A stretch of 57,630 nucleotides of DNA from Actinomadura darangshiensis (GTDB lineage: Bacteria; Actinomycetota; Actinomycetes; Streptosporangiales; Streptosporangiaceae): positions 1-57,630 of the forward strand of contig NZ_SMKY01000024.1 of assembly GCF_004349235.1 (NCBI RefSeq), given 5' to 3'. Of this stretch, positions 9,614-16,446 are shown piece by piece; the first letter of the stretch is position 1, and each line of letters opens with the position of its first letter. The position numbers were made by a program, and so were the translations under genes. The notes below the pieces were generated by a model. That model did not search any database. It had not been told where the DNA came from and was given only the letters and a program-made list of their open reading frames with translations.

Positions 9614-10843
9614 ATGAGCGTGAGCAGCGCAACGACGACGGGCAAGGGTTCCGCCTTCTTCACCGACCAGGGCATGAACTCGATGGCCCGGGCGATGCTC
9701 GGGCGGGTGTACACCGGCGCGGCGGATACCGGTGAGGCGTTGACGACGTTCGATCGCATCACCGACGGCGACAACGCCTCGTGGGCACGCGAGTGGGAGG
9801 CCACGGCCGATCGCATCGCCGCGATCGGCGACGACTGCCTGCGGCGAGGCCACCGGGTGAGCGGCCGTAACGCCCTGCTGCGCGCTGCGACGTACTACAC
9901 GGCGTGCGTCCTGATGGCCGACGGGTGTGATGAGCCGGAGATCGTGCTGGCACGGACGTTCGCCGCGTACCGCCGGTGCTGGGAGCGGTACCTCGGCCTG
10001 CTGGACAACCCGCCTGAGCAGTTCGACATCCCCTACGAGGGCACGACGATGCCCGGCTGGTTCTTCGCCGCCGGCGGCGACGGCCCGAAGCCGACGCTGG
10101 TGGTGGCCAACGGCGCCGACGGTGCACTGAGCTTCCTGTGGCCCGGCTACGGCTCCGAGGCGACGGCGCGTGGCTACAACGTCGTGTTGTTCGACGGGCC
10201 CGGCCAGCAGCGCATGCTGTTCGAGCGGGGCATCCCGTTCCGGCCCGACTGGGAGCATGTCATCGGGCCGGTCGTGGACGCGGCGCTGCACCGCCCGGAC
10301 GTCGACCCGCAGCGACTCGCTCTCTACGCCGTCAGCCAGGGTGGCTACTGGGCCCCCCGCGCCCTGGCGTTCGAACATCGCTTCGCGGCCGCGGTGATCG
10401 ACGGCGGGGTGGTCGACGTGTCCGCGGCGTGGCACGCTGTCCTATCGCCCGAACTGAAGGCGATGCTCGACGCCGGCCAGCGTGACCGGTTCAACGCGAC
10501 GATGGACCTCGCCCCGCCGAACGCCAAGCGGATCATCACCTGGCGGGCCAAGCCGTTCGGCCTCCCGAGCGTCTACGACGTCTACCTCGAGGTCCCGCGC
10601 TACCGGATCACGCCGGAACTCGCCGCGCAGATCACGACGCCGGTGCTCGTCGCCGATCCCGACGACGAGAAGTACTTCGCCGGCCAGCCGAAGCGCCTGT
10701 ACGACATGCTCCCGGGTGAGAAGGAGCTCGTCCACTTCACCGAGGCCGAAGGAGCCGCCGGGCACTGCCAGCCGATGGCCCGAGCCCTCGCCGCCCAGCG
10801 ATTCTTCGACTTCCTCGACGACCACGTCGGTCTCACCACCTGA
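9614..10843 (+). CDS. alpha/beta hydrolase (FrsA/DHPON-hydrolase-like)
   Basis: Cytoplasmic serine hydrolase of 409 residues. A helical N-terminal cap domain (about 1-130, AYRRCWERYLGLLDNPPEQF) precedes the alpha/beta core. The nucleophile Ser lies in LYAVSQGGYWAP, the likely acid in LVADPDDEKYF and the His in AAGHCQPMA. Layout and the WFFAAGGDGPKPTLVVANG strand resemble 2,6-dihydroxypseudooxynicotine hydrolase and FrsA-type esterases that cleave C-C or ester bonds. ATG 9614 follows GCGAGG. A divergent TetR gene and flanking inverted repeats suggest induction by its substrate or a related small molecule. Confidence 0.85.
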   Translation: MSVSSATTTGKGSAFFTDQGMNSMARAMLGRVYTGAADTGEALTTFDRITDGDNASWAREWEATADRIAAIGDDCLRRGHRVSGRNALLRAATYYTACVLMADGCDEPEIVLARTFAAYRRCWERYLGLLDNPPEQFDIPYEGTTMPGWFFAAGGDGPKPTLVVANGADGALSFLWPGYGSEATARGYNVVLFDGPGQQRMLFERGIPFRPDWEHVIGPVVDAALHRPDVDPQRLALYAVSQGGYWAPRALAFEHRFAAAVIDGGVVDVSAAWHAVLSPELKAMLDAGQRDRFNATMDLAPPNAKRIITWRAKPFGLPSVYDVYLEVPRYRITPELAAQITTPVLVADPDDEKYFAGQPKRLYDMLPGEKELVHFTEAEGAAGHCQPMARALAAQRFFDFLDDHVGLTT

Positions 10844-11036
10844 GTTCCACCGAGTCTCGCCCGAAGTCCGCCCCAGACCGGCGGCTGCTGGACGTCTTCG
10901 GGTTGACGATGCGCCATGAGCGGGAGAAGAACCTCGTCGAGTGCGAGGTGACGATCACGTCCGAGACCGTCGACATTCAGTGCGATGCCGCGAACGTCGT
11001 GATGGGTTCCGGTCGAGCCGGCTCCCGTGGTACCCC
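10844..11036. other. intergenic with possible decayed coding tail
   Basis: Directly after the hydrolase stop, the plus strand shows a short stretch with actinomycete codon bias (LLDVFGLTMRHEREKNLVEC, then EVTITSETVDIQ) but no start or ribosome site. It may be the remnant of a truncated gene. It ends at the 77-bp repeat. Confidence 0.3.
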
Positions 11037-11113
11037 CTACGGGGAACCGCGCGCATGGCTGCACACACAACCCCACCACCCACCGCTGCCAACTGACGAT
11101 CCCGTCCAGGTTC
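11037..11113 (+). repeat. 77-bp imperfect direct repeat, copy 1
   Basis: Identical to 15969-16045 at 70 of 77 positions, same orientation. Both copies contain a 13-codon mini-ORF (ATG GCT GCA ... AAC stop) whose stop differs (TGA here, TAA in copy 2). The pair brackets the ubiquitin-like cassette and its regulators. Confidence 0.75.
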
Positions 11114-11636
11114 ACGATCGGATGATCGCGGCGGGTTCGTGTCGGTGGGGCGACACGCCCGGACGGCACATGGCCCGCCCATTCGCCGCTCGGCGCGCCC
11201 CACTACATTCCGGTTGGTGCGTGGCCTGCGACCAACCTGTCGGGATTTTTAACGAACCGCGCGCAGATTCGAGATCTGCGTGCGGGCTCAACATCACCGT
11301 CACACCCGGGAGCGCAGACGGAAGGCAAGGTAAAGTTTCTCCTTCGCTCTGCGCCTGCTCGAAGATCCGGTGTCGGATCCGCCGTAGATCGTCGGCCGTG
11401 GGCAGACCGTATCGGCTTCTCCGCCAAGGGTGAGCGGAGTGCAAGGCTGGCAGGATGCCCGTTCGCCAAACGTCAGGGGTTGTACGATGTGATTCTCGCC
11501 TAAGTCTTGTCGCGTCCGGGGATGTGGAGCTGTGAGCATTAACGTACAACCTGCGGATTGAAAGTCTAAAACTGTCGTATCGGGGTGGCTCTCTAACGTC
11601 AGCCCTGTGTCGATGAGATGATCATTGACTGCCGGG
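11114..11636. other. gene-poor stretch downstream of the E1 gene
   Basis: About 520 bases with lower GC than the surroundings and no supported gene. A minus-strand open frame (11300-11677) overlaps the E1 end but has no family signal and weak codon bias. I see no clear terminator hairpin. Confidence 0.35.
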
Positions 11637-13157
11637 CTACCGTTGTTTCCGGCGCTGCCATTTGTGGTCACCGGCACGGACTGGGGCGGCTTGCGAACGC
11701 AAGCTTCGGACCTGCATGATGATTTCCGAGTGGGTTTGACAGTCGCAGTCCTTTTGCGGCAGGCGAAAGGTGGTCATGTCGTCGTAAGGACCAAAGAGGG
11801 CGTCGTATTCGGTGTGGCGCGGCCCTGCTGTGCAACCGGTCGTGCGGGCGATGAGAGCGCCAATGACGAGTACGGCGGCTTGTTGGGCGACGAAGGCGGC
11901 CGACGGGCGGTAGGTCCCCTCATCGATGGACACGATGATCTTGCTGAGGCCGCAGATGGGCTGTCCTAGGTGACGAGCCAGAAGCTGTCGGCCGTGTGCG
12001 GAAAGGCCTGCCAGATCTAGGGAATTTAGGAGTGAGTCACCTTGGGCGATGCGTGAGAGGGAGAGGCCGGTGGCCTTATGTAGTTGCTCCTCCGCACTCA
12101 CGACGTCAAGCGGCTGCGCAGGGTAATAACAGCGCAGACACGGGCCCAGGGGTAGTGCCTCGTGAAGAGCGAGAGTGGTGCCGGCGTGGCCGCCCGTGCT
12201 TCCGTCCAGGGTGAGGTCGGCTTGGATGCGCTGGAGTTCGTGGCGAGCAGCGATACTGTCGACCGCGCCGAGGACGATCCGTGGCCAAGCCGCGCTCCGG
12301 GCATCAATTTTGTTGATCAGGTCCTGCGCGGTCCCGTGGATGGGGAGGATGTTCCATCGGCCGTTGCGGTTGAGTTCGCGTTCGAGAAGGTCGACCTTGC
12401 GGATCTTGTCGCGGGCATCGGCGCGCGTACCGAGGCTATAGGTCGTGAGGTTCGGGTCGTCGTAGTGCTCGGGATCCACGATGGTGAGGTTGCCTTCGAC
12501 AGCGAGCGCGTCGAGGATAACTGCGATAGCGGTGCCGATGGCGCCCGTCCCGATCAGGGCGAGTTCCAGCAGTGAGGTGACCGGTTGTGTGTGATCGCCA
12601 GGGTTGCGCGTCAGGGTGACCGGGCAGAAGTCAAAACTGCTCAGTGGCCGGAAACGATCGGCGTGCAGGCCGGTGATCACCTTGAAGACCTCCCCGGTCA
12701 GTGTCGCCGCAGCGGCGACTGCGCCCAACCCGGTGCCGGCCCCACGCAAGTTAGGGAAGGAGGACCCTGCTGCGCGGAGCCGTACGCCGTGGCCGTCGGG
12801 AACCGCGCTGGCCGCAGCGGTTGTCGGAGGCTGGGTGCCCAGGTGGATGTGCAATCCGCCAGTTGGGGAGCCAATCCGCAAAGGACGTGTTTCGTCGATA
12901 CCTGCGGCCAGGTGCAGGACCTCGTCGAGGAGTCGACCCGGCAGACGGTCCGCCGCCTGGCCCGGAGCGATGCTGAGCTGGATGGGCAGACGCCGGAGGT
13001 TGCCGATGAGGACCTTCAGCGCTGCGGGCACGCCAGGGATGTCTGTTTGGGCGGTGAGATGGACGCGGGTGGACTGGAGCCGGGTCAGCATCGCGTCTTG
13101 GCTGCTGTCAGCGGCGGTGGCGCCCATGCTCAGGGTTCGGGTGTAATCAGTGGTCAT
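11637..13157 (-). CDS. ThiF/E1-like activating enzyme of ubiquitin-like system
   Basis: Adenylates the C-terminus of the cognate ubiquitin-like protein and probably carries it as a thioester. The protein has 506 residues. The Rossmann motif GTGAIG is at 203-208, followed by the E1 signature VDPEHYDDPNLTTYSLG (228-243). A CxxC pair (C340/C343) with CDC (C471/C473) forms a likely zinc site, and C402 in QPICGLSK is the best catalytic Cys candidate. The first 190 residues are an extra domain whose end (GLGAVAAAATLTGEVFKV) resembles the crossover helix of a second, inactive E1-like fold. It is the last gene of a four-gene operon; its ATG overlaps the JAB stop by 11 bases. Confidence 0.88.
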   Translation of the reverse strand: MTTDYTRTLSMGATAADSSQDAMLTRLQSTRVHLTAQTDIPGVPAALKVLIGNLRRLPIQLSIAPGQAADRLPGRLLDEVLHLAAGIDETRPLRIGSPTGGLHIHLGTQPPTTAAASAVPDGHGVRLRAAGSSFPNLRGAGTGLGAVAAAATLTGEVFKVITGLHADRFRPLSSFDFCPVTLTRNPGDHTQPVTSLLELALIGTGAIGTAIAVILDALAVEGNLTIVDPEHYDDPNLTTYSLGTRADARDKIRKVDLLERELNRNGRWNILPIHGTAQDLINKIDARSAAWPRIVLGAVDSIAARHELQRIQADLTLDGSTGGHAGTTLALHEALPLGPCLRCYYPAQPLDVVSAEEQLHKATGLSLSRIAQGDSLLNSLDLAGLSAHGRQLLARHLGQPICGLSKIIVSIDEGTYRPSAAFVAQQAAVLVIGALIARTTGCTAGPRHTEYDALFGPYDDMTTFRLPQKDCDCQTHSEIIMQVRSLRSQAAPVRAGDHKWQRRKQR

Positions 13158-13644
13158 GGACGGCCTCCGCGTCGAACTTGATGATCTTCGGTGCGGGCAG
13201 GGATTCTTCGAGGGTCGCTGGCACCGTCGGGATCCAGGAGTCGTTGAAGCGCCACCAGCCCCAATGGTCGGGACGGTTAGAAGGGCACGCGTAGTCGGGG
13301 ATGACCGCGCTGATGAACCCGCGCAGATTCAGGCCGTGGGTGCGGTCGGTCGCGGAGAGAAACGCGGCGCCTCGGTGAGAGTGGATCATGGCGCGGACTT
13401 GGAGACCGGCGTCTTCGGCGTAGGTGAACAGGGAGTCGAACGCCGGTCGGGTGATCGTGAAGAGGTCCGAACGTCGCCGTATCCCCGTGTCCGCAGTAAG
13501 CGCGATGACGGCCACCTCGTCGGTGCCCGGAGCGGTCAGCAGCAGCGCACCGGTCTCGCGGTCGCGTTGGCCATGCTGCCGTACGTCATCGAGAAGGTCG
13601 ATGAATCCACCAGGATTGATGCGCAGCGGCAAGAAGCTGGTCAT
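13147..13644 (-). CDS. JAMM/JAB-domain metallopeptidase (deubiquitinase-like)
   Basis: Zinc peptidase of 165 residues expected to cleave the ubiquitin-like protein from targets or from a precursor. The complete JAMM motif is present: E30 in RDRETGALLL, H88 and H90 in MIHSHRGAAF, and S97/D100 in LSATD, giving E...HxH(x6)SxxD. ATG 13644 has a strong GGAAGGAG site and overlaps the E2 stop (ATGA), which indicates translational coupling. As the Ubl already ends in Gly, removal of conjugates is the more likely job than precursor maturation. Confidence 0.9.
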   Translation of the reverse strand: MTSFLPLRINPGGFIDLLDDVRQHGQRDRETGALLLTAPGTDEVAVIALTADTGIRRRSDLFTITRPAFDSLFTYAEDAGLQVRAMIHSHRGAAFLSATDRTHGLNLRGFISAVIPDYACPSNRPDHWGWWRFNDSWIPTVPATLEESLPAPKIIKFDAEAVHDH

Positions 13645-14078
13645 GCTGCTCTCCTTCCATCGGCTCGGGCGAGGTCGCCGCAGATGGTCTCCACCACGTG
13701 GAGGAAGGGGTTGCCGGCACTCCGCCAGGCGTGTGGTCCGGTACGCCATTCCGAGTGCAGGGCCTGCCCCTCGGCAGTGAACGGCTTGCAGATGTCGTTG
13801 GGCGCCCGGTAACCGGGCGCAGCGGGCCATGACTCCGGGTCGGTGGTCGCGCCGCCGACCTCGTCGGCGAAGAGTACCGAGGGAGCCGCATGGGGGTAGG
13901 CCGTCCAAGCGATTCGCGCGATGAATGGCCGTGAGGTCGAACTGGCCGACGGGATCGCGGCCCAGTAGAGGCCCTTGCTGTCAGTGTCGCGGTGGACGAG
14001 GGACCCTGAGATCGAGGAGAGGAACTCCCCGACCTCAGGGACGTCCTGTTTGAGCCGAAGCTGGCTCTCCAGGTCCAC
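13641..14078 (-). CDS. E2-like ubiquitin-conjugating protein
   Basis: Unannotated-looking 145-residue protein that fits the E2/UBC fold: strand-rich start (GLYWAAIPS, FIARIAWTA), the YPHAAPSVLF motif equivalent to YPxxPPxVxF of E2s, then NDICKPFT with candidate catalytic C97, LHSEW and a C-terminal helix pair (FLHVVETICGDLARADG). The GTG start lies 6 bases after the Ubl stop. Position between a Ubl gene and a JAB gene strongly supports transfer of the Ubl from the E1. Without structure prediction a related RWD-like fold cannot be excluded. Confidence 0.75.
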   Translation of the reverse strand: MDLESQLRLKQDVPEVGEFLSSISGSLVHRDTDSKGLYWAAIPSASSTSRPFIARIAWTAYPHAAPSVLFADEVGGATTDPESWPAAPGYRAPNDICKPFTAEGQALHSEWRTGPHAWRSAGNPFLHVVETICGDLARADGRRAA

Positions 14079-14083
14079 GAGGT

Positions 14084-14353
14084 TCAGCCCGAGATCGTTT
14101 CGGTCCGCAGCCGCAGGTGCAGAGCGTGAGCGTGGTCGGCAACCTCTCCCAAGGTCTGCGTGAGGTCGGCCTCGTTCCCCTTGTGGAGGAAGTAGTAGCG
14201 CGAGGTGCCGTCCGGGTGGATCGCGAACGCCGTAAGGGCGTCGTTGAGAACCTGCTGAAGCATCACGATCGGCTCGTAGTCATGCTGGTAGGGCTGGTGT
14301 GCGGCCGCGAAGCTGACGGTCGTCTTGATCGTGTTGGTCTTCGTCCCGGGCAT
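14084..14353 (-). CDS. ubiquitin-like beta-grasp protein ending in Gly
   Basis: Small protein of 89 residues. The pattern (NTIKTTVSFAA strand, turn, VMLQQVLNDALTAFAI helix, YYFLHKGNEADLTQTLGEVA, HALHLRLRTE strand) matches a ubiquitin fold, and the protein ends ...ETISG, so the terminal Gly is exposed without processing. ATG 14353 has a clear GGAGG. It heads the operon Ubl-E2-JAB-E1 and is therefore the presumed conjugated modifier. It is not Pup: it is not disordered and lacks a GGQ/GGE tail. The shared promoter with the XRE gene carries TGTTGCARCA boxes. Confidence 0.78.
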   Translation of the reverse strand: MPGTKTNTIKTTVSFAAAHQPYQHDYEPIVMLQQVLNDALTAFAIHPDGTSRYYFLHKGNEADLTQTLGEVADHAHALHLRLRTETISG

Positions 14354-14396
14354 CGAACCCTCCAGGTGTGCGAGCAAAGAATCACCGATACTTGAG

Positions 14397-14474
14397 TGTT
14401 GCAACAGATGGCTGCGCTCCGCAAGGGGCTGGAGGGCAAAATGTTGCAGCAGAGCGTCAGAACCAGCCTATGAT
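14397..14474. promoter_or_regulatory. divergent promoter with repeated TGTTGCARCA boxes
   Basis: A perfect 10-bp palindrome TGTTGCAACA (14397-14406) and a near copy TGTTGCAGCA (14442-14451) lie 45 bases apart between the Ubl and XRE genes. TTGCAG inside the second box could serve as a -35 for a TATGAT -10 at 14469-14474, which would place transcription start almost at the XRE ATG. The boxes are the best candidate operators for the XRE repressor. Confidence 0.55.
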
Positions 14475-14480
14475 CGGGGC

Positions 14481-15005
14481 ATGACGGAACCGCGAAGTCC
14501 GGGGTACTCCCAGGAGGAGTTGCCTGTCGAGACCGAGCGGCTCGACATCGGGCACCTCGGCCAGCAGCTGAAGAAGCGGCGTGGGCAGCTCTCGATCCGG
14601 AAGGCCGCCGCCGAGGCTGGGGTTAGTTTCAGCACTTGGTCTCGGATCGAGGCTGGGGGCCAGCCAGACCTGGCGACTTTCACGCTCCTGTGCGCGTGGC
14701 TCGGTGTGTCACCGGCACGCTTTTTCAACCCTGTCACCGAGCGTGAGATGTCCCCGTTGGACCAGGCCATCGGCCACCTGCAGACGGATCCGCGGCTGAC
14801 TGATGACGCGGCCGCCAAGATCAGCTCGATGCTCAGGGACATGTACGAGGCACTCGCGCGTAACGTTGCGCCGACGCGCCCACCGATCGCCTGCCACCTT
14901 CGAGCGGCATCTGTCATGCGCCCGGGAGCCCCACAGCGGCTGGCCGGGATCCTGGGTGACATCCATGAGGCGCTCACGCAGAAGATCGAGGCAGGCGAGC
15001 TTTGA
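14481..15005 (+). CDS. XRE-family transcriptional regulator
   Basis: DNA-binding protein of 174 residues with an N-terminal helix-turn-helix at about 25-80 (LGQQLKKRRGQLSIRKAAAE, AGVSFSTWSRIEAG) and a C-terminal helical region of repeated alpha-helices (GHLQTDPRLT, AGILGDIHEALTQKI). It is divergent from the Ubl operon and its stop overlaps the TTG start of an ImmA/IrrE peptidase gene. This repressor/antirepressor-peptidase pairing is known from ICEs and prophages, where the peptidase cleaves the repressor on a damage or mating signal. By inference it keeps the Ubl operon silent until such a signal. Confidence 0.85.
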   Translation: MTEPRSPGYSQEELPVETERLDIGHLGQQLKKRRGQLSIRKAAAEAGVSFSTWSRIEAGGQPDLATFTLLCAWLGVSPARFFNPVTEREMSPLDQAIGHLQTDPRLTDDAAAKISSMLRDMYEALARNVAPTRPPIACHLRAASVMRPGAPQRLAGILGDIHEALTQKIEAGEL

Positions 15006-15568
15006 CACTTCCTCGTGGCTTCAAAGCCTCGGCCGAACGTGAGGCCGTCCAGTTGCGGCGTGAACTAGGGCTCTCGCCGGCCGACCGCCTCAACATCCAG
15101 GAACTGGCAGCCAACCTCGATGTAAAGGTCGTCGACGCTGGGACGCTCATCGACGTGGGACGCCTGGAAGAGATTGAACGGATCCAGGCCTTCGCCTTCA
15201 GCGCCGCTACCTTTGCGGTGAACGACAAGAACTACGTCGTCACTAATCCCGTCCGGACCGACCCCAGGCGCAACAGCGACATCGCCCACGAGTTGTCGCA
15301 CCTCATTCTGAAACACGAACTCACCGAGATCCGCGAAGTCGATGGCGTTCCTTTCCGCACCTGCCAGCCTCAAGAAGAAGAGCAGGCCACCGCCTTTGGC
15401 GGGACCCTCATGCTGCCCCGGCCCCTCCTGCTCGCTGCGGCCTCCAAGGGCATGGGCCCTCAGCAGATCGCCAATACCTACGAGGTGACGCTAGAGATGG
15501 CCCGATTCCGCTACAACAGCACCGGTGTCGAGAAGCAGGTACGCAGGTTCAGCACTTCAAGAAGCTGA
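15002..15568 (+). CDS. ImmA/IrrE-family metallopeptidase
   Basis: Zinc protease of 188 residues with the HExxH motif in DIAHELSHLILKH and a downstream Glu-rich segment EEEQATAFGGTLMLPRPLL that supplies the third ligand, both diagnostic of the COG2856 family. The TTG start overlaps the stop of the upstream XRE gene (TTGA), so the two are translated together. The expected substrate is that XRE protein. Placement opposite the ubiquitin-like operon suggests derepression of the system by proteolysis. Confidence 0.88.
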   Translation: MTLPRGFKASAEREAVQLRRELGLSPADRLNIQELAANLDVKVVDAGTLIDVGRLEEIERIQAFAFSAATFAVNDKNYVVTNPVRTDPRRNSDIAHELSHLILKHELTEIREVDGVPFRTCQPQEEEQATAFGGTLMLPRPLLLAAASKGMGPQQIANTYEVTLEMARFRYNSTGVEKQVRRFSTSRS

Positions 15569-15659
15569 CGGTCGCGAGGGCTGGTCCGTGCGGTTAGATG
15601 GATACACCTGGGTCACCCGCCTCTGATCTGTGACCTGGTTGGCAACTCGACTGGCGGCC

Positions 15660-15852
15660 ATGGAACGAGGCGTTGGCGATGGTGGCTTTGATCGCAGACC
15701 ATGAGGTAGTGGCGGCTGCTCAGGAGATTGACGCGGCGTTCTGGCCGGTGGGCCCGCTGGTGAACTTCTGATGCTGACTCGCTCGCGTTGCGGGAGGGGC
15801 TCGAGGTCAGGCGCCGCGAGTTCGTCAACATTGCCGCAAGCACCTGGCCACA
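15660..15852 (+). pseudogene. decayed gene fragment
   Basis: The plus strand reads MVALIADHEVVAAAQEIDAA followed by FWPVGPLVNF and a stop, and after a frame shift LREGLEVRRREFVNIAAST. Together these resemble the C-terminal helices of a common actinomycete protein that follows a membrane segment. Two frames and an internal stop indicate decay. The identity of the parent gene is unclear. Confidence 0.35.
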
Positions 15853-16446
15853 CCGAGGCCGCCGCTGGTCCGCCTGACCGGCCAGCCTAGCAACCATGAT
15901 CAGGTCTGGGAACTCCTTCATTCTTCGTTCCCCTGGCACCAGTCAGATTTGGCGCCGATTCGACTCCTCTACGGGAAACCGCACGCATGGCTGCACCCAC
16001 AACCCCACCAGCCACCGCTGCCAACTAACGATCCCGTCCCGCTTCTCAATACCGTAACCGCATGGGCCGTGTCGCTGGTGAGATAGCTACCCGCCCGCAT
16101 GTCGCAGCGATATCCCGGCCCGTGCGAGACATGACAGCATACGAGCCAAAACTATCGAGAGCTGCCGGGCCTGAGTATCAACGGGCTTCAACGACGCAGG
16201 GGAGATCTCCCCGCGCGGCCTCGGATGACCGTCTACCGGTTGGACCTACCCCCGGCGCCGATTAACAACCTCGCTTCCGTTCCGCGATTCCGCAACCGCG
16301 CGGGCCGTGCGGCTGGGACAACTACAACCCATCCGCCCACGCCCCGGGGCCGCGATCGGCGAGCTGCATCGGATGATGCTGAGCATGTAGGGCGACGTGT
16401 GCGGTGCCCGCGTTCCCTTGGTCGAGTGCGGGTGAGCGCACCCAAT
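15853..16446. other. gene-free stretch containing repeat copy 2
   Basis: Nothing coding is supported. It contains the second 77-bp repeat copy (15969-16045). The rest is short open frames without ribosome sites. Confidence 0.4.
15969..16045 (+). repeat. 77-bp imperfect direct repeat, copy 2
   Basis: Pairs with 11037-11113 (70 of 77 identical, same orientation). Together the copies enclose about 4.9 kb holding the Ubl-E2-JAB-E1 operon and the XRE/ImmA pair. They could be products of insertion or recombination, or a conserved small element present in many copies in the genome. Confidence 0.75.

Noticed and set aside
11300..11677. Possible fifth gene of the ubiquitin-like operon
   Set aside because: It overlaps the E1 end but has weak codon bias, no ribosome site and no recognisable fold.
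14084..14353. Ubiquitin-like gene read as Pup of the proteasome pathway
   Set aside because: Pup is disordered and ends GGQ/GGE; this protein has beta-grasp pattern and neighbours E1/E2/JAB instead of PafA, Dop or proteasome genes.
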